From Corella eumyota (taxonomy: Eukaryota; Chordata; Ascidiacea; Phlebobranchia; Corellidae), in assembly GCA_963082875.1 (NCBI GenBank), contig OY720100.1, positions 11,184,591 to 11,248,590 on the forward strand: a stretch of DNA of 64,000 bases. Direction: 5' to 3'. The first letter of the stretch is position 1. Each line of letters begins with the position of its first letter. The notes below the pieces were generated by a model. It was not told the origin of the DNA. It ran no database searches and saw nothing but the letters and a program-made list of their open reading frames with translations. This document shows positions 20,501-31,436 of this stretch, in pieces. The position numbers and the translations under genes are program-made.

Positions 20501-22477
20501 TGTAATAAATTAAAAATTAAAACCAGTTTATCCAAATATATAAAGAGGCTGTAAAATTTAGTTAATAATTACCTTCATTTTCTACTGTTTGAAAGTATGG
20601 TCTACCGAACTCGTTAGCTATTTGAACTAGATCATCTCGGCCAACTGATGCCAACAGTTCTTTATACACAACTAATTTTTCTAAACAAAATCAACACCGT
20701 AAAATTTAAATTTTTACTAAATAAACATTTAAAAAAAGAACTGTTGTTTTGTTTTAATAGCATAAAACCACAAAATTATCATACAAGCACAGAAAGAAAA
20801 AAACTAAATTATTTTAAATAATTTAATTAAAAAGATTAGCAAAGAATTGAAAAACCTTTTATAGAGTTAACAATTCCATCCCAAAGTTTTTTATCCTCGA
20901 TATGGAATATAAGATCATGTGCACTTTTAAATTCCCTTAAAATTATTGGTAGAGATTATTTTAAATAGTTCTTGAACATTGAACAGGTAACAATAAAGTT
21001 TAAATCAATAACTTACCTGTTATCCAGCTTATAAGAATATAAAGTGAGGATTGTTGAAAATTGAGCAGAATTTAATTTACTGGAAGTATTCGACAGCATA
21101 ATTCTATACTGCATATAACTTGGACTAAAATACAAATTTTTAATTTTTTTATAAATAAGAAAATATTTATTTTTAATATAGGCAGCATATTAAGTTAAAA
21201 GTAGTATGTATCAATTAACTTAACCAACAAAGTTACTATTTATTCTTTGTTTTATACTGAATCAGGTGTACTTTACAGAACAAAACGAAATAATTATCAC
21301 ATTTTAAAAACTATAATAACTTACTAATAATAAACATTTTAATGAACTAAATAAGTATAGGATTTAGGCATAGTTATAAAAACTGTAAAAGTAGTAAGAA
21401 ATGTAGCAAAGTTCAAAAAAATAAAAGTTTATTTAAAAACTGTAAGTTTTACAGATAAGCTATTATATTTACCCATTGTTAGGTTGTTGTGGGTTTTGCA
21501 CAACATTAGGTGCAGGGGATTCTTGTTGAGCAATAACAGTGTTGGTAGTATCATTATCATTATCGATGTTTGATTCTTGCCGCTTTTTGTCCTTAAGAAA
21601 TATATTTGCCTTTAAAAGCAAATTATTGCATGTTCCATCTCTGCCTGGTATATAAATATAATGTAAATTAACTATTACGTCAATACAATACCAAATTATA
21701 ATTATTGTAGTAAACTTAATATTGCTTGTGTAGGACAATTCATTGTACTATTATGGCACAGGACTACATTGAACTATGACTCTTTACTGTATTTTTTTAT
21801 ATATAATCTATCATAATTATTGATGTGGAGAGGTCGACTGCCCGGCCTAAACATAGAGTAACATTAGCTACCTCAACCCAGTCTCAAGTTGCATTTAGCA
21901 GTTTAAGATATTATGGATTACAATTGCACTTTATCAGATGTTTTTACTGTTCACAGTGCATTACTCAAGTGCGCGACTTAATGAAAACAGCGGGATTGAA
22001 CCCACACCTCATGTAGGGTAGAAAAGGTTCTTACCACTACTAATTGTAAGTTTTATCCATTAACTAACCATTAATTGTTTTCCAATAATTGATTAATTGA
22101 TATTTCTGTTCTTCTCCCGTTTGATAGTTTTGTTCAATTTCATTTATTCTATATGGTGTGATACCCATATATTCTCTTGCGAACTCTTTCCACATTGCCA
22201 TAGTAGGAAACATATGAATGATTTTATAAGGAGAAATATCTAGAAAATTTAAACAATGCTCACAAAACTGACAACTAAGCAATACGACTAATAGAAGTGG
22301 CTGATCTAAATTTTGGTAGGAAATCCTCAAAACACAAAATACAGTTTAGTTAAACTACTGAAAAAACAGTTTTTAAAACCTTTCATGTTAATTGTATTGT
22401 TGTTGATTGTTAAAAATGAATATGGTATTAAAGTAAGTAGTTAAAACAACAAAATTTTTAGTTACCTTACCTGGCAT
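17550..22477 (-). CDS. Initiator caspase with Death domain and DED (560 aa)
   Basis: Sixteen coding exons, right to left: 22471-22477, 22069-22239, 21473-21644, 21017-21124, 20856-20935, 20573-20680, 20158-20229, 19960-20016, 19457-19599, 19075-19242, 18879-18966, 18636-18761, 18365-18418, 18126-18197, 17945-18054, 17550-17696; 1,683 nt. Death domain ~2-60 (MWKEFAREYMGITPYRINEI, QKYQLINYW); acidic/Asn linker; DED ~118-205 with an RxDL-type motif (GRDDL); linker to 306; protease from 307. Large subunit: catalytic His388 in ILMSHGSE and Cys431 in QCCRGD (usual form QACRG). Small subunit from ~453: VSFRD with the substrate-binding Arg and GSWF. The Asp-rich inter-subunit loop (434-460) suits self-cleavage. 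Caspases cut after Asp; the long two-domain pro-region marks it as an initiator. Caspase-8 has two DEDs; DD plus DED is unusual. Introns hold a SINE and a hairpin. Confidence 0.92.
19629..19684. repeat. Perfect 25-bp inverted repeat in a caspase intron
   Basis: Arms 19,629-19,653 and 19,660-19,684 are exact reverse complements around the 6-nt loop GTCGAT. It lies in the intron between caspase coding exons 9 and 8 (19,600-19,959). Transcribed from either strand it would form a 25-bp uninterrupted stem. Perfect pairing and AU content are less typical of a microRNA precursor than of a recent cruciform or small foldback, so no RNA gene is called. Confidence 0.8.
21823..22042 (-). repeat. tRNA-derived SINE in caspase intron
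   Basis: Same family and orientation as 7,810-8,114: the minus strand reads GTAGTGGTAAGAACC at the head, then GGTTCAATCCC, a shortened body, and the conserved 3' part with GTCGACC. The body is shorter by deletion. It sits in the intron between the Death-domain exon (22,069-22,239) and the linker exon (21,473-21,644), transcribed in the same sense as the caspase. Confidence 0.75.
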
Positions 22478-24557
22478 GATTAAATTTTAAGTCCAATTTA
22501 ATTTGCAAGTTACAAAAATGTTTGGGCTAAAAAAGAAATAATAAAACATAAAATTTTTAAGACAAAAGCAACATTCAAATATACAAATATTAAAACATGT
22601 TTGGTTAACAATTTTCCGCAATAGGTCAAACTATTTCCACAAGTTATTACAAATTAATTCTAACTAGTACACAATGTCACTCAAGGAACTTGAGGTAAAT
22701 GTACATATTCAACAATATAAAATAGCAAGATAGTTCCTCTTTTACAACCTAAGTTAAGGGTAAGGTAATTTAGTAAACCTTTAGTAGCAACCTCTGTCTA
22801 TTTGTGGTCATAATTAACAAAGAATTTACGTATAAATTATGTAAACTGCTAATTTAGCCTTTACTTTAATAGGATTTCTTTAAGCAACACAAATTGGTCT
22901 CAACCTCTTCCAGACAGACATAACACACTACAGCTTTAAATAACCTTCTAATTAACAGATAAGCGTTGTGTATAATATATTGGTCAATTCCTATTTATAT
23001 GCAAAGCAGACATGGGTACTATAGAACAAATTTATTACAACATAAAGTGTAATACTTTTTGACCAAATAATCATTTTTATAAAAAAAAATCCCTAAATTT
23101 CCCCTTTTTTAAAAAAATAGAGGAACAGAAACTAATTTACGTCATGGAGGGGACAGACGAACACAGACAGGCAGACAGGTAAAACAGGAACCTTTTACGT
23201 CACACACAAACTAGATCCCTTTTTCTTTCAAGTTGTTATCACTTTATTACACCTGTGCATTTTTAACAAAATTAAATCGAACGTTTAACTTTGTATTAGT
23301 TTAACGTAGTGCAAATCTTAAACAAACGCACGCTAGCATTATATGCATTTCTTTTAATAAAAACAAATATGGGGCTTTCCCTTGAAAACAAGCACCAACT
23401 TTGGGAGAAAGACATTTTCTATTTATATTTTCCACGCATCAATAAAAACATAGAAATCTTACCTAACAAATAATTAGATTTTGTTAGTTTCCCTTGATAA
23501 AAGTTACAAAAATGTACAATTAACAACACAATTGTGCGGTGAAAACCATTATATTACTAAATTAATTATGTAAAGTTATTTCGGCTGACAAAAAAGAAAA
23601 AAAATATTTGTTAGTTTTACTGTTCTAATTTGTTAATTTTTTAGGGTATATTAATTAAAAATATAATAAATAATAAACGTGTTATTTGAAAATTTCATTG
23701 CTTATACATTACTTAAAAAATTAAAGGCATCTTATAAAAAAAAAGTTTTTGTAAAAGTAAATTAAACTAGATTTATTTGATAAATAAAATATGGTTCGAT
23801 ATCTTTTAATCTTTTTTAATAAACTTCTATTTAAGAAAATATAAGTACAACATAGATTTAAACAAGAAAACTTATCAAGTAAACGCAAATTGAGCACAAA
23901 CTAAGGGATAGAGAATTTTTACGACGCTCACAGGAATTTACAGCTCAGAACAATACAAACCGAGTAACATATAAATATTAAATGAACGTTATTTGCAGAA
24001 TATTACAAAGATTTAATAAAATATATAATTTGTATCATGATATTTATTCAATAAAAATGAAAAAGCAAATATTGATTTTTAATAAAAAACAAGCAATTAA
24101 AAATTATTTTAAACAACCAAAAATTTATTTTTAACCCGTTTTCGAGTAAAATCATAATATCATGACAATTAATTTAATAAATAAGTGTTAAAATATATTT
24201 AAAAAACAAAAATTAAATTTTATAGATATTTTACTTATTCTTTTGCATTTTACTTATATTTTCAACAAATATTTTTTACCTTAACACGGACAGCAAAAAA
24301 GACGATATTTGACAGCGATTGATATTAATAACTAATAAGTGATAATAAAATGTCGTAAATAGGAGGTTGGTGACACATTAAAATAATAACTAACATACTA
24401 AAAATTTAGAACTTTTAATTTTAAAAAACAGGAGTTATCAACTTTTAAAATTCTGATTTGGAGAAATAAAAACAACTTAAATTATTTAAAAAATAAAATA
24501 TTTGTAGGATCCTTTATAAAAATATTTTAAAATTTAATGTTATATTGTTTATAATAA
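22478..24557. other. Upstream flank of caspase gene, no gene recognised
   Basis: About 2 kb upstream of the caspase ATG, strongly AT-rich. It should contain the caspase promoter, but no motif is convincing. A GACA-rich patch lies at about 23,150-23,180. No exon with a domain was found on either strand. Confidence 0.5.
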
Positions 24558-24822
24558 GCGGAAGCTAGGTGTAGTGGTTAGAACAGTTACTTTTACTGTA
24601 TGAGGTTGTAGCGCCCTTTAGGTAAGGTGCTATAATCATTATTTACTGAACTTCTGCTACGCCAACACCTAATTAGCAGCTAGCTTATAATTATGGGGCA
24701 ATTACAATAGATTATATCCCAAACTGCTTAAGGCAACTCGAAACTTGGTCGGGGTAATTAATGTAACCCGATGTTAGATCGTGAAGTCGACCTTCCAACA
24801 TCAGGAATAAATTATAAAAATG
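24558..24822 (+). repeat. tRNA-derived SINE at left edge of the tandem array
   Basis: Plus-strand copy with A-box-like GGTGTAGTGGTTAGAAC and the body TAGCGCCC, but the B-box region is deleted. The 3' part (AACTTGGTCGGGGTAATTAA, GTCGACCTTCC) and the sequence after it continue in parallel with each array unit. Its 3' half is therefore the start of array unit 1, and its 5' half is outside the array. Confidence 0.75.
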
Positions 24823-24989
24823 TAAATAAAAATATATAGGCTAACAAATCTTTAAGTATAATTAACAACAACAAAATTAAACCCGTTTTTAAAGTTTTTG
24901 TGCCATAATTTACAAATAAACAAAATTTAAAAGCAAATTATCTATCTTTGATTTTTATTAAATCCTTAAACTAACATTTATATTACCTT

Positions 24990-25106
24990 TATTAAAGTAT
25001 ATTTAATATAATAGAATATTAAAGTATATAAAAAATAGTATATATAATATATTAAATATTAGAGTGTATAAAAAAATAGTATATATAATATATTAAATTT
25101 ATTTAT
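24990..25106. repeat. Short tandem duplication of an AT-rich motif
   Basis: A ~50-bp AT-rich stretch containing ATAGTATATATAATATATTA is present twice in a row in unit 1 only. The other units carry it once, so it is a local slip duplication at the array's edge. Confidence 0.7.
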
Positions 25107-25735
25107 TTAGTAACATGTTACATTTGCATAACAAAGATTTAAAAAATAAGAAGTAAAAATTGTTGTGCTTTTTCAGGTTTTAGAGAATACAAACTTAAAA
25201 TAACTAAACAATATCTTTTTCTGACCATAATTTATTTTCGAGTTTAAAATATTTTTTTTAAAGTTAAAGAGGAAAATTACAATAGTTTTAATTTTAAGAT
25301 AAATAAATTACAAAACTAAAAACTATACAATGTAAACCAAAAAAATTACAATTGGAACGATTACTTGATGATGAGCCTGTACAAAAATATATATTTAGAA
25401 AGGGATTGTATAGAAAATAGCGATTTATTAATTGCATGTGTGCGACAAGAAATGTAAAATTGTAAACCAATTAACTACCATAAACTTAAAAAGTAAACTT
25501 AAGTTCTATGCCAATCTTAAGGTATTTAGAGCTTTTAAGTTGTAGAGGTTCAAAGGCTGAATCTACTAGTTACGTGTTTTAATTTCTTTTTTTTTCATTG
25601 ATTTTTTTACATTTTTGTTCTTAATTGCCTTTAATTTAGTAAAATGTTATAATATTGACTTTAAAGTCGTTCAAAACTTAGATTAATTATCGTGATATCA
25701 TAAATCTTGCAATTTTTTTTCTGAAAATCGAATGA

Positions 25736-25779
25736 GTTAGGGTTTCTGCTTGATTAGGGTTAGAATACCAGGGTTAGGC
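25736..25779 (+). repeat. TTAGGG-like interstitial motifs
   Basis: Three imperfectly spaced TTAGGG/GGTTAGG words occur within 45 bp. The patch recurs in every left arm (33,120, 40,503, 47,893, 55,413 regions) and, as the complement CCCTAA, in the right arm of unit 4 only (~52,750-52,800). It is too short and irregular to be a telomere tract. Confidence 0.6.
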
Positions 25780-26142
25780 TTTCCATTAAAAATAAATCAA
25801 ACATGCAAAAATTTTGATTTATAAATTGTTATAGAAACGCTTTGTTTGTTAGATGATTATCTTTGCTTATAAATTATTTTTATGTTATCATGCTATGTAA
25901 ATATATACGTTAATATGTTTATTCAAAATTAATAACTGTTAGCAATGTTAAAATTATACCATTTTATTGATATGACGATTTAATAATTTGTATAATTTAG
26001 TGAGTACAAACTTTAAAAATTTGTAAATGTTAAGTTGTTAAAGTTGTATGAGTGCTTAAAAATTGATAACAAAAATATGTTTTGGATAAGCGTCTTCTGT
26101 CTATTTACCATTAATGTCGGAGGACTGACTTCACGGATCATT

Positions 26143-26280
26143 ATTAGCGTCGTCCGCCAGTTGGAACGAGTAGTACTAAAATGATTGCGGAAAGGGCAGA
26201 ATGTACAAATCAGATTAGGGTAAGGTTATAAAAACTGCGCCTATGTCGCATTTTATAAACTTGGCAGACGACGCTAATAG
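26143..26280. mobile_element. TA-flanked MITE in left arms of the array
   Basis: About 136 bp bounded by TTAGCGTCGTCCGCCA and its complement (one mismatch), flanked by TA on both sides. It is non-coding. The TA target suggests a Tc1/mariner- or PIF-like transposase supplied in trans. Copies in the left arms: 33,527-33,663, 40,909-41,045, 48,299-48,436 and 55,837-55,980. The identical insertion site in all units means it inserted before the unit multiplied. Confidence 0.8.
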
Positions 26281-27454
26281 ATTGGCATTTCTTGTGTTTG
26301 TTTAAAAGGAAGGTAATAAATATCTTATCCATACCTTATACCCAAACTACTTACCACTGTAGCAACAAATAAAACTTATCCGGTGTGCTCTTAACTTAAC
26401 TGGATATTTTCTGTTAAAATTTGTAGTATAGAGTTCAATATGTTTATAAGCACTATGATGTTTTGTTAATGCGGAAGCTGAGGGACTAAAGGCTAAGCTA
26501 ACCTTTTTTATGACTTGCTGAATTATTTTAACTTTCTTCTAGGATCTGGGTTATTTGCAATATGTGGGGTCTGTAATTTTGTAACTAATATGCAGTTTGT
26601 TAACCTAGACCTGACTGTAAATTAACAATATCAGCCACATATAAAGAATTTTTTTTTAATCTTCCGCCTCCATATTTTAATTGCTTCTTCTTGCTAAGGT
26701 CTTTTCTTCTGTTCTCTATTTTACTAACAGATCAAGTTTTACCATTATATACTTTAGTTAAACTTTGTTACTTTTTTTCAGAATTAGATGTACATTTTTA
26801 AGGCAAAATTGTTATCATAAAAAAAGCAAAACAAAATTCAAGAACATCCCATGGTTTTTAGTGGATTTGAAACAATTTTAAATATAAGGAAAAGGGGCCA
26901 GAGTTTTTTTCAACGGATAATACAGTAAGACAACTTGGAATTTAGATTTAAAACAATTTTAATTTTTGTTTCTTAATTTTAATTTTTTGTCTTTCACCAT
27001 AGTTTGTATTAAAGATTTAAAATATTTAGTTAAATCAAAAATTTTTTCAACAGTTTTTTTTTTAAATAGAAAAATTTGGATAAACAATTGCACTGCCTGG
27101 TAGAGAAGCAACTCTTGATAAAGAAAACTAAATAAACAATATATCAATATAATTAATATATTGTATCAAATCAAAAACGTACAAAAAAGGGTAAAAATAT
27201 ATATTTCTAATAAAAAAATTGTGACTGTGCTTAACAGTTTTAGTCTTGCATCACTATTCAGTACACTCTGACAACTTTATAATTTAAAAATAAAATTTAT
27301 TATTATATCTTAAAAAATGTCACATTATTTTGTATTTCACTAACAATTTTAAAGTTATAGGTTTATATAACAAAAAATAAGTAAAAGTACTTAACTATTT
27401 TTAAGGTCAAAGCAACATCAAATTTTGCACGAGATGTGGTGACAATTACAACAA

Positions 27455-27470
27455 CCCCCCCCCCCCTCCC
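27455..27470 (+). repeat. C-run in left arms
   Basis: A homopolymer C tract followed by TCCC in unit 1, shorter in the other units (34,838-34,848, 42,221-42,230, 49,611-49,620 regions). It pairs with the G-run in the right arm of the same unit. Confidence 0.75.
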
Positions 27471-27664
27471 AAATTTGTAAGAACTGTCGATGCTTTGCTC
27501 TACTTAAATAACATAATTTGGTTTGGAATCCTATTTACATGTTGCATTTGAGACACTTAGGTCTTATGTTTTAATAAGTAAATATGTAATTGATAATATT
27601 TTGTTTCTTATTTAACATGCATGTTAAAATAAAATTAGCTGCTTTTGTGTGGTTCTTTTTGTAT

Positions 27665-28045
27665 CGCCTGGTCATTTCAAGTTTTCTTCCTTTTTCTAAA
27701 CAGTCTTAGTCACATGATTTGTGTTTTGCCTTTTACTTTGTATCGTAACTTGGAATGATTTCAAAATTAAATTTTTTTAGTATGTCATATATTTTAGAAT
27801 ACGATTTGCCCCGTTCTGACAATTCTTAAATGGTCTTTAGTTAGTTTTTGTTAAAAATAATATCGATTTGTAAGTGTTAAGCCAGTATTGTTTTTGTTAA
27901 TTGTTTTTCTTGTGTACTGATTTTGAATAAATTGTAAAAGTTTCTGATTGTTGTGTCAGTCCAGTTAGACAGTTGCAATTCCGGGCCTATTATCAACATT
28001 GTTTTTATATCATCTGGGATCTATCTGTGATCAATGGGGTTCTGT
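27665..28045 (+). repeat. Internal direct repeat, first copy
   Basis: About 380 bp, beginning CCTGGTCATTTCAAG and ending GGGATCTATCTGTGATCAA, recurs in the same orientation at 31,437-31,812 with many single differences. This pair is older than the near-identical units. It occupies most of the centre between the inverted arms. Confidence 0.8.
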
Positions 28046-28476
28046 TATTTTGTAACCAATATGCAGTTTGCTAAAATAGACCTGACTATAAATTAACAAT
28101 ATCAGCCACATATAAAGAATTTTTTTTATAATGCGATACAAAAAGGAACGCACAAAAGCAGCTAATGGTGTCCAACTGAGTGTAAAATTGCATTTAAAAT
28201 TAATGGAAAATATAAATTGGTTTTTTATATAAATGGACTTAACATTTGGACATATTTATAGTAACCTTGTTAAATATGGCACTTACAATAAAAAGTAGTT
28301 TAAAGCTAACCCATTTTTATTTTAACATGCATGTTAAATAAGAAACAAAATATCAAATTATATTTACTTATTAAAAACATAAGACCAAAGTGTCTTAAAT
28401 GTAACATGTAAATAGTATTTCAAACATTGTTATGTTATTTAAGTAGAGCAAAGCATCTACAGTTCTTACAAATTTT

Positions 28477-28494
28477 GGGGGAAGGGGGGCAGGG
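28477..28494 (+). repeat. G-run with G-quadruplex potential in right arms
   Basis: GGGGGAAGGGGGGCAGGG in unit 1. Counterparts at 35,863-35,880, 43,241-43,262 and 50,647-50,665 have different G-run lengths. Four G-tracts within 18-22 bases could fold into a quadruplex on the plus strand. Confidence 0.7.
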
Positions 28495-30071
28495 AGATTG
28501 TTGTAATTGTCACCACATCTTGTGCAAAATTTAATGTTGTTTTGACCTTAAAAATGGTTAGATACTTTTACTTATATTTTGTATAAATAAACCTATATCT
28601 TTAAAATTGTTATTAAAATACAAAATAATGTGACATTTTTTAAGATATAATAATAATTTTTTTTTTAAATTATAAAGTTGTCAGAGTGTACTGAATAGTG
28701 ATGCAAGACTAAAACTGTTAAGCACAGTCAAAATATTTTTATTAGAAATACATATTTTTACCTATTTTGTACGTTTTTGCTTTGATTTGATCCATTATAT
28801 CGATTATATTATTATATTGTTTATTTTGTATTCTTTATCAAGAGTTGCTTCTCTACCAGGCAGTGCTTCTTTATCCAAATTTTTCTAATTAAAAAAATAA
28901 CTGTTAAAAAAAAATATTGATTTAACTGAATATTTCAAATTTTAAATACAAACTATGATAAAAGACAAAAAATTAAAATTTAGAAACAAGAATTAAAATT
29001 GTTTTAAACCTAAATTCCAAGTTGTCTTACTGTATTTTTCTTTAAAAAAGCCCTGCTTATTTTTCTTATCTTCCCAATTGTTTCAAATCCACTAAAAACC
29101 ATGAGATGTTCTTGAATTTTGTTTTGCTATTTTTTAGTATAACAATTTTGCCTTGAAAATGTAAATCTAGTTTTGAAAAAAAGTAACAAAGTTTAACTAA
29201 AGTATGTAATGGTAAAACTTGATCTGTTAGTACAATAGGGAGCAGAAGGAAAGACCTTAGCGAAAAGAAGCAATTAAAATATGAAAGTTGAATTGTTATT
29301 TTATCAGGGTAGGTTAACAAACTGCATATTGGCTACAAACTAACAGGCCCCGCATATTGCAAATACCCCAGACCCTAGGAAAAAGTTAAAATAATGCAGC
29401 AAGTCATAAAAAAGGGTTAGCTCAGCCTTTAGTCCTTCAGCTTTTGCATTAACAAAACATCTTAGTGCCTATGAACATATTGAACTCTATATTACAAATT
29501 TTAACAGAAAATTTCCAGTTAAAAGCACACCAGATAAGTTTTATTTATTGCTACAGTGGTTGTAAGTAATTTAGGGATGAAATATTTTATTACCTTGACG
29601 AGGGTGACTGTTAACTGTTGTCCTTTTAAACAAACACAAGAAATTCCAATCTGAATATTAAACCACTATTATGTTTTAATATACAAGTTACTGGAAAGGT
29701 TAGCATTGTTTAATCTTTATTCTTATTTCGGTTGTTTTTGTAACAAAGGGTTTTTGACAAAAAGTTTTGCCAAAAATAAACTACTTCTTATATAGGCTAT
29801 ACATAAAAACCCACTTTTCTTTTGGCAAATTAAATAAATTCTACTGCTTTATTACAGTAGCACCACCATTAAATAAGGCGGTAAAAACTTCCACAAAGTC
29901 AAAAACCAATTAATTGGCGGACGAAGCTAATATAGCCTCACCATGGCTGTCTTAGACATTCAATCCCCAAACAAAACCAAACGTTTTGTAACATTCAGAC
30001 ATTGTCGATTAGATTAAAAAGTATTTAAACTCCTGATAGTATAAAAAAAATTTAAAACTATTTGGAAGCTG

Positions 30072-30210
30072 TATTAGCGTTGTCCGCCAAGTTTATAAAA
30101 AGCGAAATGGGCGGAATTTTTATACTCTTACCTTAATCTTCTTTTGTACATTCCGCTCTTTCCGCATCCATTATAGTTCTACTCGTTTCAACTGGCGGAC
30201 GACGCTAATA
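30072..30210. mobile_element. TA-flanked MITE in right arms of the array
   Basis: Reverse-complement counterpart of the left-arm MITE, at the mirrored position, with ends TTAGCGTTGTCCGCCA and TGGCGGACGACGCTAA. Copies: 37,457-37,595, 44,839-44,977 and 52,230-52,368. A separate fragment with the end TTGGCGGACGAAGCTAAT lies about 130 bp to the left (29,915 region), inside the right-arm-only stretch. Confidence 0.8.
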
Positions 30211-31436
30211 GAGATCATGAAGTCAGCCCTCCGACATTAATGGTAAATTTACAGAAAACGCTTATCCAAAACTAATTTTTGTTCTCAATTTTTATGCACT
30301 CGTTCAACTTTTACAACTTAACATTTACAATTTTTTTAAGTTTTCAATACGTACTTACTAAATTATACAAATTATTAAATCGTCATGTCAATAAAATGAT
30401 ATAGTTTTAACATTGTTAACAGTTATTATTAATGAATAAACATATTAACGTAAACATTTACATAGCATAATAACATAATATGAATTATTATCAAAGATAA
30501 TGTTTAAATTGTAATTATCTAACAAACAAAGCGTTTCTATAACAATTTATAAATCAAAATTTTTAACATTTTATTTAATTAATAGCAACTAAGAACAAAA
30601 ATGTGAAAAGACGTCACAGAAAAAAAATATTAACACTTAACTGGTAGATTCAGTCTTTGAACCTATACAATTTAAAAACTATCAATACCTTGAAGTTGGC
30701 ATAAAAGGGAAGTTTACTTTTTAAGTTTTGGTAGTTAATTGATTTACAATTTACCTTTTTTTGTCGCACACACGCAATAAATAAACCGCTATTTTTTATA
30801 TAATCCCTTTCTAGATATATATTTTTGTACGGGTTCATCAGCAAGCAACCTTTTCAATTATAATTTTTTTGGTTAACATTGTATAGTTTTTAGTTTTGTA
30901 ATTTATTTATTTTAAAATTAGCACTATTGCAATTTTCCTTTATAACTTTTGAAAAAATATTTTAAACTCGCAAATAAATTATGGTCAGAAAAATATGTTG
31001 TTTAATTTTTTAAGTTCCTATTCTCTAAAATCCAAACAAGCACAACAATTTTTCTTTTTGTTCTCATTTATTATTGCATGTATTGTTATCTTTTCACCTT
31101 ATTTCACTCGTGTGAACTTATGTATTTTCTTACTCTTTGATGTGTTCGATTATTATGTATTATTGTTATGTAATATTTTCTTTTTTGACGTCTTACCCAC
31201 GTCATACTGTTTGCTGCATGTTCACAGTGTATATTGGTTTCGATTTTGATATAATGTATTTTGTTTATTATGAAATGACTTCGTATATTTTGTTGTTTAC
31301 TTGGTCATTTGGGACCGGAATGTTAAGTCCAATTATATGAAAAACTAGCAATTTATATTTTACATTAATTTTAAATGCAATTTTACACTCAGTTCGACAC
31401 CATTAGCTGTTTTTGTGCGTTTTTTTTGTATCACCT

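Larger units (their letters stand above)
25155..27640. repeat. Left inverted arm of unit 1
   Basis: This arm reads as the reverse complement of 28,315-31,060 with gaps. Matching pairs: 26,590 region (GTTTGTTAACC) with 29,310; 27,240-27,285 with 28,672-28,716 (TTTTAGTCTTGCATCACTAT and complement); 27,420-27,640 with 28,316-28,560. Gap differences include about 415 bp present only in the right arm (29,656-30,070). Confidence 0.85.
28315..31060. repeat. Right inverted arm of unit 1
   Basis: Reverse complement of the left arm, but with about 415 extra bases at 29,656-30,070 and about 150 bases missing near 30,565 relative to unit 4. An 84-codon open frame (29,066-29,320, minus) recurs in all units but has no domain, no splice context and lies in a palindromic repeat, so it is not called a gene. 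Confidence 0.85.

Noticed and set aside
25736-25779. Interstitial telomere tract
   Set aside because: Only three irregular TTAGGG-like words; too short to be a telomere remnant by itself.
29066-29320. 84-codon frame repeated in each array unit as a possible gene
   Set aside because: It lies in an inverted repeat arm, has no domain or splice context, and its conservation is explained by whole-unit identity.
30995-31340. Overlapping 84- and 67-codon hydrophobic frames in the array as membrane peptides
   Set aside because: T-rich DNA gives Phe/Leu/Ile-rich frames by chance; they change length between units and have no start context.
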